Part shown: positions 9,030-17,467 of the stretch, piece by piece
Position numbering within the stretch: the stretch's first letter is position 1
Layout of the letters: every line of letters begins with the position of its first letter
NCBI RefSeq assembly: GCF_016807805.1
Contig: NZ_CP063362.1
Coordinates: 2,469,001-2,533,000, forward strand
Length of the DNA: 64,000 bases
Reading direction: 5' to 3'
Source: Xanthobacter dioxanivorans
GTDB taxonomy: Bacteria > Pseudomonadota > Alphaproteobacteria > Rhizobiales > Xanthobacteraceae
Translations under genes and position numbers: made by a program
The notes under the pieces: generated by a model
Seen by the model: only the letters and a program-made list of their open reading frames with translations
Told to the model about the DNA's origin: nothing
Database searches by the model: none

Positions 9030-9263
9030 TCACCGCAGCAGATAGGGGATTTCGACCTTCACCGCGCCGGTGGGGCAGTCCACCTCGCACGGCATGCAGT
9101 ACCAGCACTCGTCATATTTCATGTGCGCCTTGCCGGAGGCCGGGTTGATGGCGAGCACGTCCAGCGGGCACACGTCGATGCAGACGCGGCAGCCCTTCTC
9201 GGCGATGCACTTCTCGTCGTCCACGGTGACCGGGACGGAGGTGGGGTGGTTGGCGAACGGCAT
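9030..9263 (-). CDS. Small 4Fe-4S ferredoxin, AprB-like
   Basis: A 77-residue protein with two cysteine clusters, CIAEKGCRVCIDVCP near residues 19-33 and CWYCMPCEVDCP near residues 53-64. Together these can bind two [4Fe-4S] clusters. The spacing and the DECWYCMPCEVDCP segment recall the ferredoxin half of APS reductase beta (AprB), but the long AprB C-terminal tail is absent. It lies between the flavoprotein (33 bp upstream) and the HEAT protein. It probably carries electrons to or from the flavoprotein's FAD. The stand-alone short form argues against a genuine dissimilatory APS reductase. Confidence 0.85.
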   Translation of the reverse strand: MPFANHPTSVPVTVDDEKCIAEKGCRVCIDVCPLDVLAINPASGKAHMKYDECWYCMPCEVDCPTGAVKVEIPYLLR

Positions 9264-9296
9264 GGGGCAGGCTCCGGAAATCGGGATTCGGCGGGA

Positions 9297-11033
9297 TCAC
9301 TCGGCGGCCAGCGCCGGGGTGCGCAGCTGGTGGTAGGCGCCCATCTCTTCCTCGGGGATGTCGACCACATAAGGGTCCACGGCGCGCTTCCTGTGGGCCA
9401 TGCGGCCCATCTCGTCCTTGTAGAGGAGGGTGTGGCAGAACCAGTTCTCGTTGTCGGTGGCCGGGTGGTCCACGCGCCAGTGGTAGAGGCCCCAGCGGCT
9501 CTCGGTGCGGTAGAGCGAGGCGGCCGCCGCCATGTCGGCGCAATCGAGGATGGATTGCAGCTCCAGCGCCCGCATCAATTCGTGCGGGTCCTTCACGCAC
9601 AGGGCGTTGAGGTCGTCGCGGATCTCGGCAAAGCGCATCTGGGCGATCTTGTACTTGGCGGTCACCTTCGGCGGCTGGAGATAGTCGTTCACCAGGCGGC
9701 GGGTCTTGTATTCCATCTCGTTCGGCGTGAGGCCGTCGTCGCGGCGGGTGGGGGCGAGCACCCGCTCCTGCTCGGCGATGACGTCCGCCGGGTCGTAGGC
9801 GGGCAGGTCGGTGGAGGCGCAGTAGTCGGCCGCGTCCTGGCCGGCGATGCCGCCGTTCACGAAGGCGCCGAGCATGTAATTGTGCGGCACGCTCGCCATG
9901 TCGCCGGCGGCGTAGAGGCCGGCCACCGTGGTGCGGGCGTTCTCGTCCACCCACACCCCCGAGGCCGAGTGGCCGGAGCAGAAGCCGATCTCGGAGATGT
10001 GCATCTCCACCATCTTCTCGCGGTAATTGGTGCCGCGCTTCTCGTGGAAGCGCCCGCGCGAGGGCCGCTCGTTGGAGTGCAGGATGGTCTCGATCTCGGA
10101 GATGGTCTCCTCGGCCAGGTGCGTCATGTTGAGGAAGACCGGGCCGTTGCCGCTCTGCAGCTCCGAGTAGAACTCCTTCATCATCTGGCCCGACCAGTAG
10201 TCGCACTCGATGAAGCGCTCGCCCTTGTTGTTGGCGGTGTAGCCGCCGAACGGGCCGGTGACGTAGGCGCAGGCCGGGCCGTTATAGTCCTTGATGAGCG
10301 GGTTGATCTGGTAGCATTCGAGGTTCGCGAGGCCCGCGCCCGCATGGTAGGCCATGGCATAGCCGTCGCCGCAATTGGCCGGGTTCTCGTAGGTGCCGAA
10401 CAGGTAGCCGGAAGCGGGAAGCCCCAGCCGCCCGGCGGCGCCGCAGGCGAGGATGACCGACTTGGCCCGCACCACCAGGAACTCGCCGGTGCGGGTGTTC
10501 ACCCCGATGGCGCCGGCGATGCGGCCGTCCGGTGCATTCAGCAGGCGGGTGGCCATGTAGCGGTTGGTCACCAGCACCTGGTGGCGGCGCAGCTGGCGGT
10601 AGAGCGCCTTCTTGACGTGGTGGCCCTCGGGCATGGGCAGCACATAGGTGCCCATGTGGTGAACCTTGCGCACGTTGTACTCGCCGGAGCCGTCCTTCTC
10701 GAACTTCACGCCGATGGAATCCAGGTACTGGATCATCGGGTAGGAGCCCGTGGCATAGGCCATCACCGCCTTCTGGTGGACGATGCCGTCATTGGCGACG
10801 GTGATCTCCTTCACATACTGCTCGGGGGTGGCGTAGCCGGGGATGACGGCGTTGTTCAGCCCGTCCATGCCCATGGAGACCGCGCCGGAGCGCTTCACGT
10901 TGGCCTTCTCCATCAGCACCACCTTGAGGCCGGGATTCTTCTCCTTGGCCTTGATGGCGGCCATGGGGCCGCCGGTGCCGCCGCCGATGACGAGGATGTC
11001 GGTCTCGACGATCTCAGGTCCAGTCTCGCTCAT
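9297..11033 (-). CDS. AprA-like FAD flavoprotein (fumarate reductase/succinate dehydrogenase superfamily)
   Basis: A 578-residue cytoplasmic flavoprotein. The N-terminal FAD site reads ETDILVIGGGTGGPMAAIKA and is followed by LMEKANVKRSGAVSMGMDGL, a segment characteristic of the AprA (adenylylsulfate reductase alpha) branch rather than of SdhA/FrdA. The second FAD motif is TTVAGLYAAGDMASVPHNY. There is no secretion signal. Start ATG 11033 overlaps the DUF971 stop as ATGA and has GAGGTGA upstream. Order with the ferredoxin mimics an aprBA locus, yet no sulfate adenylyltransferase, Qmo or reverse Dsr gene is in the window. The reaction is therefore unassigned; generic database names such as succinate dehydrogenase would be misleading. 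Confidence 0.85.
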   Translation of the reverse strand: MSETGPEIVETDILVIGGGTGGPMAAIKAKEKNPGLKVVLMEKANVKRSGAVSMGMDGLNNAVIPGYATPEQYVKEITVANDGIVHQKAVMAYATGSYPMIQYLDSIGVKFEKDGSGEYNVRKVHHMGTYVLPMPEGHHVKKALYRQLRRHQVLVTNRYMATRLLNAPDGRIAGAIGVNTRTGEFLVVRAKSVILACGAAGRLGLPASGYLFGTYENPANCGDGYAMAYHAGAGLANLECYQINPLIKDYNGPACAYVTGPFGGYTANNKGERFIECDYWSGQMMKEFYSELQSGNGPVFLNMTHLAEETISEIETILHSNERPSRGRFHEKRGTNYREKMVEMHISEIGFCSGHSASGVWVDENARTTVAGLYAAGDMASVPHNYMLGAFVNGGIAGQDAADYCASTDLPAYDPADVIAEQERVLAPTRRDDGLTPNEMEYKTRRLVNDYLQPPKVTAKYKIAQMRFAEIRDDLNALCVKDPHELMRALELQSILDCADMAAAASLYRTESRWGLYHWRVDHPATDNENWFCHTLLYKDEMGRMAHRKRAVDPYVVDIPEEEMGAYHQLRTPALAAE

Positions 11034-11389
11034 GAGGTCACCTCTGGAAGGTCGGTTGCGGCCCCATCCGCCGCGAGGGCGAGGAGGTAGGCGAAGGGGT
11101 AGACCCCGCGCGCGTGGCCATCGGAAAAGGTCAGGTTCAGGCCGTGCGCCCCGAAGGGGGCGACGCCGGCGAGGGTGATGCCGGAGAAGTCCGCGGTGAA
11201 GCGCCCCTGCGCCCGCGCGGCGAGGCAGGCGGCGCAGCGGCAGGCGGCGCGCAGCCGCGGCGCCGAAAGGTCCGCCCGTCCGCCGGCGAAGGCGAGGGTG
11301 AGGCGGCCTTTGTCCCTGTCGAGGCGGATCTCCTCGATCTCGGGCACGGGACGGGTGGGGGCAGACGACATCATGGGGCGATTGGACAT
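11030..11389 (-). CDS. DUF971 domain protein
   Basis: About 119 residues. The core EIEEIRLDRDKGRLTLAFAGG, then APRLRAACRCAACLA and HGLNLTFSDGHARGVYPFAYLLAL, is the DUF971 (gamma-butyrobetaine hydroxylase N-terminal-like) domain, with the paired cysteines RCAAC. DUF971 proteins are often linked to iron-sulfur assembly, which fits its place as first gene of an operon encoding a flavoprotein and a ferredoxin; its role here is inferred. The stop overlaps the flavoprotein start by 4 bp, which indicates translational coupling. The start is uncertain: ATG 11389 is used, while ATG 11374, ATG 11371 or TTG 11413 are alternatives without clear ribosome-binding sites. Confidence 0.75.
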   Translation of the reverse strand: MSNRPMMSSAPTRPVPEIEEIRLDRDKGRLTLAFAGGRADLSAPRLRAACRCAACLAARAQGRFTADFSGITLAGVAPFGAHGLNLTFSDGHARGVYPFAYLLALAADGAATDLPEVTS

Positions 11390-11610
11390 CGCGGCGGGGG
11401 ATGCCGATAGCAACTAGTTGCTGGCTGGAGCACTTCCAGAAACGGGCCGGGCGCGGCGCCCTCGCCGGCCAGGGGCCGCGCGGCGTTAAAGGAGCTTTGT
11501 CGCGCGCGAGGGGTGCGGGGCGCCGCGCCATGGGGCAGTCTTGCTGCCGCTTATGCGACTTTATGCGTACACGAAGCGCGCGCATGATGCCGCTAGAGCC
11601 GGATCCGCCT

Positions 11611-11630
11611 CCGGGGAATCGATTCCCCGG
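11611..11630. promoter_or_regulatory. Perfect 20-bp palindrome in the pyk upstream region
   Basis: CCGGGGAATC followed immediately by its exact reverse complement. It lies about 60 bp before the pyk start in the 300-bp gap shared with the divergent DUF971 operon. It could be a dimeric regulator site or part of a dispersed repeat, because a degenerate copy of repeat family 1 (GCTAGAGCCGGATCCG) directly precedes it. Confidence 0.4.
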
Positions 11631-11691
11631 GAGCGCGCCCTACAGACGCACGACACCGCGTGACACAACGCGGGACCGGAGGAAAAGCCCC

Positions 11692-13209
11692 ATGCCGAGC
11701 AAGCGTCCACCCATCCTCAAGCGCCAGCGGGCCACCAAGATCGTCGCCACCGTCGGCCCGGCCTCCAACAGCGAGGAGAAGCTCAAGGCCCTGTTCCTGG
11801 CGGGCGTGGACGTGTTCCGCCTCAATTTCAGCCACGGCACCCAGGCCGACCACGGGGTGGTGCTGGACCGCATCCGGCGGCTGGAGAAGGAGATGAACCG
11901 GCCCATCGGCGTCATCGCCGACATGCAGGGCCCCAAGCTGCGCATCGGCCGGTTCAAGGACGGCGCCATCGCCCTCAAGCCCGGCGACATCCTGCATTTC
12001 GATGCCGACGTGGACCGGCCCGGCGACGAGACGCGGGTGCCGATCCCACATCCGGACATCCTCGAGGCCCTCACCGTGGGCTCCACCGTGCTGTGCGACG
12101 ACGGCAAGGTGCGCCTGAAGGTCATCAAGAAGGGGGACGGCTTCATCGAGGCCCAGGTGGTGGCCGGCACCAAGCTTTCCAACAACAAGGGCTTCAACAT
12201 CCCCGACGTGGTGCTGCCGCTCTCCCCGCTGACCGAGAAGGACCGCAAGGACCTGGAGTTCGCCTGCGCGGCGGGGGTGGAGTGGATCGCCCTCTCGTTC
12301 GTGCAGCGCCCGGAGGACATCCACGAGGCGCGCGGCCTCATCAAGGACCGCGCCGCGGTCATGCTGAAGATGGAGAAGCCGGCGGCGGTGGAGCACCTCA
12401 CCGAGCTGGTGGAGCTTTCCGACGCCATCATGGTGGCGCGCGGCGACCTTGGCGTGGAAATGTCGCTGGCCGAGGTGCCGGCCCTGCAGAAGCGCATGAT
12501 CGCCGAGGCGCGCAAGTACGGCCGCCCGGTGATCGTGGCCACCCAGATGCTGGAATCCATGATCACCGCGCCGGTCCCCACCCGCGCCGAGGTGTCGGAC
12601 GTGGCCACCGCCGTCTATGAGGGCGCCGACTGCGTCATGCTCTCCGCCGAGACCGCGGCGGGCCAGTTCCCGGTGGAGGCGGTGACCTTCATGGACGACA
12701 TCATCCGCCACGTGGAGCGCGATCCCGGCTACCGCAAGGTGCTGGACGCCACCCAGTCGGAATGGGGCAAGTCCATCGGCGACGCGGTGACCAAGGCCAC
12801 CTACCAGGCGGCCATGGCGGTGGATGCCACGGCCTTCGTCGCCTTCACCCTGTCCGGCACCACCGGCCTGCGCGCCGCCCGCGAGCGGCCGGCGATCCCC
12901 ATTCTCGGCCTTACCCCGAAGATCGAGACGGCGCGGCGCCTGGCCTTGTCCTACGGCGTCCATGCGGTGCACATGAAGGAGGACATCCACTCCTTCGGCG
13001 AGATGGTGGACACGGCGGTGCGCACGGCGGTGGAGCATGGCCTCGGCCAGCCGGGGGACCGGCTCGCCATCACGGCGGGCGTGCCCTTCGCCAAGCCGGG
13101 CACCACCAACATCATGCGCATCACCACCATCGGCGCCACCAATCCGCCGTCGCGCCACGACGTGGACGCGGAAGCGGTGAAGGTGCCGAAGGGAAAAGTG
13201 CACGCCTGA
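11692..13209 (+). CDS. pyk: Pyruvate kinase
   Basis: Last step of glycolysis: phosphoenolpyruvate plus ADP gives pyruvate plus ATP, in the cytoplasm. The 505-residue protein has the N-terminal KIVATVGPASNSEEKL, the substrate/metal segment VMLKMEKPAAVEHL (catalytic Lys in MEKP), the signature IMVARGDLGVEM and the helix ATQMLESMITAPVPTRAEVSDVA. Length is slightly above the usual bacterial size, with a short basic N-terminal lead (PSKRPPILKRQR). ATG 11692 follows GGAGGAAAAG; the open frame extends far upstream but only that start has a good site. The gene is monocistronic, 180 bp before a CYTH protein on the same strand. Confidence 0.96.
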   Translation: MPSKRPPILKRQRATKIVATVGPASNSEEKLKALFLAGVDVFRLNFSHGTQADHGVVLDRIRRLEKEMNRPIGVIADMQGPKLRIGRFKDGAIALKPGDILHFDADVDRPGDETRVPIPHPDILEALTVGSTVLCDDGKVRLKVIKKGDGFIEAQVVAGTKLSNNKGFNIPDVVLPLSPLTEKDRKDLEFACAAGVEWIALSFVQRPEDIHEARGLIKDRAAVMLKMEKPAAVEHLTELVELSDAIMVARGDLGVEMSLAEVPALQKRMIAEARKYGRPVIVATQMLESMITAPVPTRAEVSDVATAVYEGADCVMLSAETAAGQFPVEAVTFMDDIIRHVERDPGYRKVLDATQSEWGKSIGDAVTKATYQAAMAVDATAFVAFTLSGTTGLRAARERPAIPILGLTPKIETARRLALSYGVHAVHMKEDIHSFGEMVDTAVRTAVEHGLGQPGDRLAITAGVPFAKPGTTNIMRITTIGATNPPSRHDVDAEAVKVPKGKVHA

Positions 13210-13389
13210 GTTTCAGGCGACGCGCGGCGGCCGGCGGGCGCCCCCCGCTGCCGCCGCTGCGTCTTGCCGCAGGTTCGGCCTGAAACCGATTTCTTCGCCC
13301 GACGACACACCTCGATACTCCCGGCGGGCTGGACGGCGGCGGGGTCCACGGGGATAAGCTGCCTGACCCATAGGTCAGCCGGCTCGCCC

Positions 13390-13857
13390 ATGCCCCTAGA
13401 AATCGAGCGCAAGTTCCTTGTCACTTCCGGCGCGTGGCGCGAAGGCGCCGACGCCTGCAGCATCCGGCAGGGCTATCTGTGCCTCGGCGTGGACACCACG
13501 GTGCGCATCCGCATCGCCGGGGCCGAGGCGTTCATCACGGTGAAGAGCAAGACCGAGGGCCTGTCGCGGGCCGAGTTCGAATATTCCATCCCCCTCGGCG
13601 ACGCCGAGATGATGCTGGAGACGCTCTGCGCCCGCCCGCTCATCGAGAAGACGCGCTACACCGCCGAGCACGCCGGCAAGGTGTGGACCATCGACGTATT
13701 CGCGGGCGAGAATGACGGGCTGGTGGTGGCCGAGGTGGAACTGAACGGCCCGGATGAAATCGTGTCCCTGCCCGACTGGGTGGGCGAGGAAGTGACCTAC
13801 GATCCGCGCTACCGCAATTCCGCCTTGGTCAACGCGCCGCTGGGGAACGGCTCCTGA
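13390..13857 (+). CDS. CYTH domain protein (triphosphate tunnel metalloenzyme)
   Basis: A 155-residue protein starting MPLEIERKFLV, with the ExExK signature of CYTH/triphosphate-tunnel enzymes. It is followed by strands typical of the tunnel: TTVRIRIAGAEAFITVKSK, then LSRAEFEYSIP, KTRYTAEHAGKVWTIDVFAG and GLVVAEVEL. Stand-alone bacterial CYTH proteins of this size usually hydrolyse inorganic triphosphate; adenylate cyclase class IV is the other possibility. The start is fixed by the EIERK motif lying at the N-terminus. It has a 180-bp gap from pyk. A pair of 9-base complementary arms (GTTTCAGGC at 13210 and 13278) could form a weak hairpin after pyk. Confidence 0.85.
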   Translation: MPLEIERKFLVTSGAWREGADACSIRQGYLCLGVDTTVRIRIAGAEAFITVKSKTEGLSRAEFEYSIPLGDAEMMLETLCARPLIEKTRYTAEHAGKVWTIDVFAGENDGLVVAEVELNGPDEIVSLPDWVGEEVTYDPRYRNSALVNAPLGNGS

Positions 13858-13916
13858 GGGGCCGGCCCGGCCGCCCTCAACCTTTTTCCGCCGAACGGCC
13901 TTTGCCCGAACCGCAT

Positions 13917-14038
13917 CCCCCGTGGACCGGCATCCCCCGGCTCGCCCCGGGGATCTGCCCCGCGGCGGGGCCGGCGTCCGGCTTTTCAAGGCGGCGCGGC
14001 GAGGGGGTGGATGCCCCGGCGAGCCGGGGCATGACGGC
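13917..14038. repeat. Inverted pair of GC-rich palindromic repeats (family 2)
   Basis: The gap after the CYTH gene holds CCCGTGGACCGGCATCCCCC facing GGGGGTGGATGCCCCGG, then CGAGCCGGGGCATGACGG (14005-14038). The arrangement is a long imperfect stem-loop between convergent genes, so it may serve as a bidirectional terminator. The right half matches the elements at 4149-4182 and about 7932. Confidence 0.5.
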
Positions 14039-14074
14039 GGTGCAGAACGGTTCCCCTCCGCCTCCCGGCCGCCC

Positions 14075-14943
14075 TCAGCCCTTCAGTGCCCCCTCCACCG
14101 CCAGCATGTCGCGCCAGGCGAGGCGCTTGCCGAGGGGCGTGCGCAGCAGGTAGGCCGGGTGGAAGGTGGCGATGGCCCTTATGGTGCGGCTGCCGGTTTC
14201 GTAGGGCATGAAGCGCCCGCGCAGCTTGGTGATGCCCTCGGTGGTGGCGAGCAGCGCCTGGGCCGACGGCCCGCCGAGGCAGACCAGGATATCCGGGTCC
14301 GCCAGCTCGATCTGGCGGGCGATGAAGGGCCGGCACACCGCGGTTTCCTGCGGCGTCGGCGTGCGGTTGCCCGGCGGGCGCCAGGGAATGACATTGGCGA
14401 TGTAGGCGCTGGAGCGGTCGAGGCCGATGGCGCCCATCATGAGGTCGAGCAGCTTGCCGGAGCGGCCGACGAACGGCAGGCCCTGCTGGTCCTCGTCGCG
14501 GCCCGGCGCCTCGCCCACGAACATCACCCGCGCCTGCGGGTTGCCGTCGGCGAAGACCAGGCGGGTCGCGGTGCGCTTCAGGGCGCAGCCCTCGAATCCA
14601 TCGAGGATGGCGCGCAGCTCGTCGAGGGTGGCGGCGCCGCGGGCGAGCTCGCGCGCCGACATCACCGCCGCATCCGGCGCCTGGGTGATCAGGGCGCCGG
14701 CGGTCGGCGCCGCCGGCGGGGCGGGGCGCGGCGCGGCGCGCGCGGCGGGGGCCTGCGGGCGCACGGCGGGGTCGCCCGGCGGGGGGACGCGGCGGCGGGT
14801 GCGGCCGGAGGCCTGCGGGCGCGCGCCGGCTCCGCCGCGCTCTCGGCGAAGCGGTCCACCGGCGCTTCACCCAGGGCCACGTCCACACCCGCCTCCAGAT
14901 GGAAGGCGAGGATGTCGGCGAGGTTTTCGGGCGGCGCGGTCAT
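14075..14943 (-). CDS. Family 4 uracil-DNA glycosylase, interrupted by a one-base frameshift
   Basis: Removes uracil from DNA to start base-excision repair; family 4 enzymes carry a [4Fe-4S] cluster. The main frame shows motif [10 protein letters not shown], the segment [37 protein letters not shown] and motif [10 protein letters not shown]. The usual N-terminus, [20 protein letters not shown] then [12 protein letters not shown], is found just upstream but in another frame, starting at ATG 14943. Adding one base to the G run at 14781-14786 joins the two frames through [16 protein letters not shown]. As written the gene is therefore broken by an apparent one-base deletion in a homopolymer, more likely an error than decay because both halves are well conserved. 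Confidence 0.82.
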
Positions 14944-14951
14944 GGCCGCAT

Positions 14952-14986
14952 CCTAGAGCGCGGTCCGGGCAAATTGCATCCATTTG
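14952..14986 (-). repeat. Dispersed repeat family 1, copy 1
   Basis: Read on the minus strand: GGATGCAATTTGCCCGGACC then GCGCTCTAGG. It shares the core CAAnTnGCCCGGAyCGCGCTC with copies at 24561, 33941 and 47086. It lies in the promoter-side gap upstream of the uracil-DNA glycosylase. Confidence 0.5.
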
Positions 14987-15066
14987 CTCGGTGGCGTGTG
15001 CGGCGAGAGGGTTGCATCAGTTCCGCCTGCGGCGGATTGCCCCGAAGGCCGAACCGCCCGCGCCGG

Positions 15067-15447
15067 TCATTCCGGATGCTGCCTGTAGTCGAAGTCGGTG
15101 TCCGACAGCAGCCAGAACGCGCTGATCCGCCCGTCCCGCAGGTGGTAGAAATAGGTGACCTCGGTGCGGAACGCGGTGCCCGCCTTCAGGAGCGAGCACG
15201 AGAAGATGAAGCGGATCGCGAACTTGTCCTCGTCGGCGACGATGTCGCGAATGTCGTAGGAGGAAGCGCCGAAATTCTGGACATCCCATTGCAGCCTGCT
15301 GCGCACGTCGTCGAGCGTCAGGGTCTGCGCGCGGTGATGGCCGATCATGTCCGGGTGGTAGAAGCGCGCGAGCGCGGTGTGGTCGTACGGCTCCCAGACC
15401 TCCCGCATCAGCCGCTGGGCGAAATCGCGGACTTCGGTGGGCGACAT
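15067..15447 (-). CDS. SnoaL-like (NTF2-fold) protein
   Basis: A 126-residue single-domain protein of the SnoaL/ester-cyclase-like NTF2 superfamily, shown by [21 protein letters not shown] and by the later [32 protein letters not shown]. Many such proteins are small-molecule isomerases, cyclases or binding proteins; none of the polyketide cyclase context is present, so no reaction is proposed. It stands alone on the minus strand between the glycosylase and ETF-QO genes. The start ATG 15447 has only a weak upstream purine site (GGAGAGCCGTCC). Confidence 0.75.
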   Translation of the reverse strand: MSPTEVRDFAQRLMREVWEPYDHTALARFYHPDMIGHHRAQTLTLDDVRSRLQWDVQNFGASSYDIRDIVADEDKFAIRFIFSCSLLKAGTAFRTEVTYFYHLRDGRISAFWLLSDTDFDYRQHPE

Positions 15448-15655
15448 GGACGGCTCTCCGCGCTGGGGCCGGGCACGCTACGCCAAAGCGCCGGGACGGT
15501 AAACGTGCCGCCGGCGCCCGGCCGGGGCGGCCCTTTTTCTCCCGCATCGCGGCGGGGGCCGGAGGCACGGCCGCGCCCGTGCCTCATTGTCATTGCGGCG
15601 CAACCGTGGAAAAAGTCCAAGCAAGGAATGAAGGACAGACACGGGAGCTTGAGGC

Positions 15656-17329
15656 ATGAGCGCGGCGGAACTGCCTGAACGCGAGGGCATGGATTATGAC
15701 GTGGTGGTGGTGGGCGGGGGCCCCGCCGGCCTCGCCACCGCCATCCGCCTGAAGCAGCAGGCGGCCGAGCGCGGGTCCGAAATCTCCGTGGTGGTGGTGG
15801 AGAAGGGCTCGGAGGTGGGCGCCCACATCCTCTCCGGCGCGGTCATCGATCCGGTCGGCCTCGACGCGCTGGTGCCCGGCTGGCGCGAGGATGCGGAAAC
15901 GCCGCTGTCGGTAAAGGTCAACGACGACGCCTTTTATCTTCTCGGCCCGGCCGGCGGCTTCCGCCTGCCCAATTTCGCCATGCCGCCGCTGATGAACAAC
16001 CACGGCAACTTCGTCGGCTCGCTGGGCAATGTCTGCCGCTTTCTGGCGAAGAAGGCCGAGGAGCTGGGGGTGGAGATCTATCCCGGATTTGCCGCCGACG
16101 AGATCCTCTATGACGACAAGGGCGCGGTCATCGGCATCGCCACCGGCGACATGGGGGTCGACAAGCACGGCGCGCCCAAGGGCGAGTTCACCCGCGGCAT
16201 GGAATTGCGCGGGCGCTACACCGTGTTCGCCGAGGGCGCGCGCGGCCACCTCACCAAGCAGCTCATCGCCAGGTTCGGCCTCGATGCGGGGCGCGACGTG
16301 CCCAAGTTCGGCATCGGCCTGAAAGAGCTGTGGAAGGTGAAGAAGGAGCACCACAAGCCGGGTCTGGTGCAGCACGCCTTCGGCTGGCCGCTGGACAGCA
16401 AGACCGGCGGCGGCGCCTTCCTCTATCATATCGAGGACGAGCAGGTGGTGGTGGGCTTCGTGGTCCACCTCAACTACCAGAACCCCTGGCTCTCGCCCTT
16501 CGACGAGTTCCAGCGCTTCAAGACCCATCCCTTCTTCCGCGACACCTTCGAGGGTGGCAAGCGCATCGCCTATGGCGCGCGCGCCATCACCGAGGGCGGC
16601 TGGCAGAGCGTGCCCAAGCTCGCCTTCCCCGGCGGCGTGCTGGTAGGCTGCGCCGCCGGCTTCGTCAACGTGCCGCGCATCAAGGGCAGCCACAATGCGG
16701 TGCTCTCCGGCATGCAGGCGGCCGACCACCTCGTCGATGCCATCGCCGCCGACCGCAGCCACGACGAGCTTGCCAGCTACGAGGCGTCGTGGCGCACCTC
16801 GCTGGTGGGGCAGGACCTGAAGAAGGTCCGCAACATGAAGCCCCTGTGGTCGCGCTTCGGCACCTTCATCGGCATCCCGCTCGGCGCGCTGGACATGTGG
16901 ACCAACACCTTCGGCTTCTCGCTCTTCGGCACGCTGAAGCACGGCAAGAGCGATGCCGCGTCCCTGAAGCCGGCCAAGGACTGCAAGAAGATCGCCTATC
17001 CCAAGCCGGACGGGGTGCTGACCTTCGACAAATTGTCCTCGGTGTTCATCTCCAACACCAACCACGAGGAGGACCAGCAGGTTCACCTCGTGGTGAAGGA
17101 CATGGCGCTGCAGAAGTCCTCCGAACACGACATCTATGCCGGCCCGTCCAACCGCTATTGCCCGGCCGGCGTGTACGAGTGGGTGGAGGAGGGGGCGGAC
17201 GCGCCGCGCTTCCAGATCAACGCGCAGAACTGCGTGCACTGCAAGACCTGCGACATCAAGGACCCCAACCAGAACATCACCTGGACCGCCCCCGAGGGCG
17301 GTGGCGGGCCGAACTATCCCAACATGTGA
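15656..17329 (+). CDS. Electron-transfer flavoprotein:ubiquinone oxidoreductase (ETF-QO)
   Basis: Inner-membrane-associated enzyme that passes electrons from acyl-CoA dehydrogenases, via ETF, to ubiquinone. The 557-residue protein has the FAD motif DYDVVVVGGGPAGLATAIRL, the family segment GSEVGAHILSGAVIDPVGLD, the quinone-site helix region SKTGGGAFLYH and GGWQSVPKLAFPGGVLVGCA, and a C-terminal [4Fe-4S] ferredoxin domain (RYCPAGVYEW with INAQNCVHCKTCDIKDPNQN). Start ATG 15656 follows GGGAGCTTGAGGC. It is monocistronic, and the next genes downstream encode an acyl-CoA dehydrogenase pathway whose electrons would enter the chain here. Full length and all cluster cysteines are present. Confidence 0.95.
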   Translation: MSAAELPEREGMDYDVVVVGGGPAGLATAIRLKQQAAERGSEISVVVVEKGSEVGAHILSGAVIDPVGLDALVPGWREDAETPLSVKVNDDAFYLLGPAGGFRLPNFAMPPLMNNHGNFVGSLGNVCRFLAKKAEELGVEIYPGFAADEILYDDKGAVIGIATGDMGVDKHGAPKGEFTRGMELRGRYTVFAEGARGHLTKQLIARFGLDAGRDVPKFGIGLKELWKVKKEHHKPGLVQHAFGWPLDSKTGGGAFLYHIEDEQVVVGFVVHLNYQNPWLSPFDEFQRFKTHPFFRDTFEGGKRIAYGARAITEGGWQSVPKLAFPGGVLVGCAAGFVNVPRIKGSHNAVLSGMQAADHLVDAIAADRSHDELASYEASWRTSLVGQDLKKVRNMKPLWSRFGTFIGIPLGALDMWTNTFGFSLFGTLKHGKSDAASLKPAKDCKKIAYPKPDGVLTFDKLSSVFISNTNHEEDQQVHLVVKDMALQKSSEHDIYAGPSNRYCPAGVYEWVEEGADAPRFQINAQNCVHCKTCDIKDPNQNITWTAPEGGGGPNYPNM

Positions 17330-17467
17330 GCGGTGAACGGCGCGGTGTCGCAGCCCCGGATTCGGGGCTCCGCGACTTTCGCGCCGTCCGGGGGTTAAAT
17401 CGCAAGCGTTCGGACGCGGGAAGCCGCCCGGGCGCGCATGATGCCATCCGACTTGGCCGAAGCCGGG

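Noticed and set aside
9297..11033. Annotation as succinate dehydrogenase or true APS reductase
   Set aside because: No membrane anchor, SdhB or sulfate-pathway genes nearby, and the ferredoxin lacks the AprB tail.
9297..11585. Longer version of the AprA-like flavoprotein running to 11585
   Set aside because: The extra 184 residues overlap DUF971 in another frame, have no homology, and the ATG at 11033 with GAGGTGA fits the conserved N-terminus.
11401..11691. N-terminal extension of pyruvate kinase
   Set aside because: Open frame only; no conserved residues and the GGAGG-preceded ATG at 11692 gives the normal protein.
13210..13286. Terminator after pyk from GTTTCAGGC arms
   Set aside because: The 9-base arms are 59 bp apart without a T tract; too weak to call as a feature.
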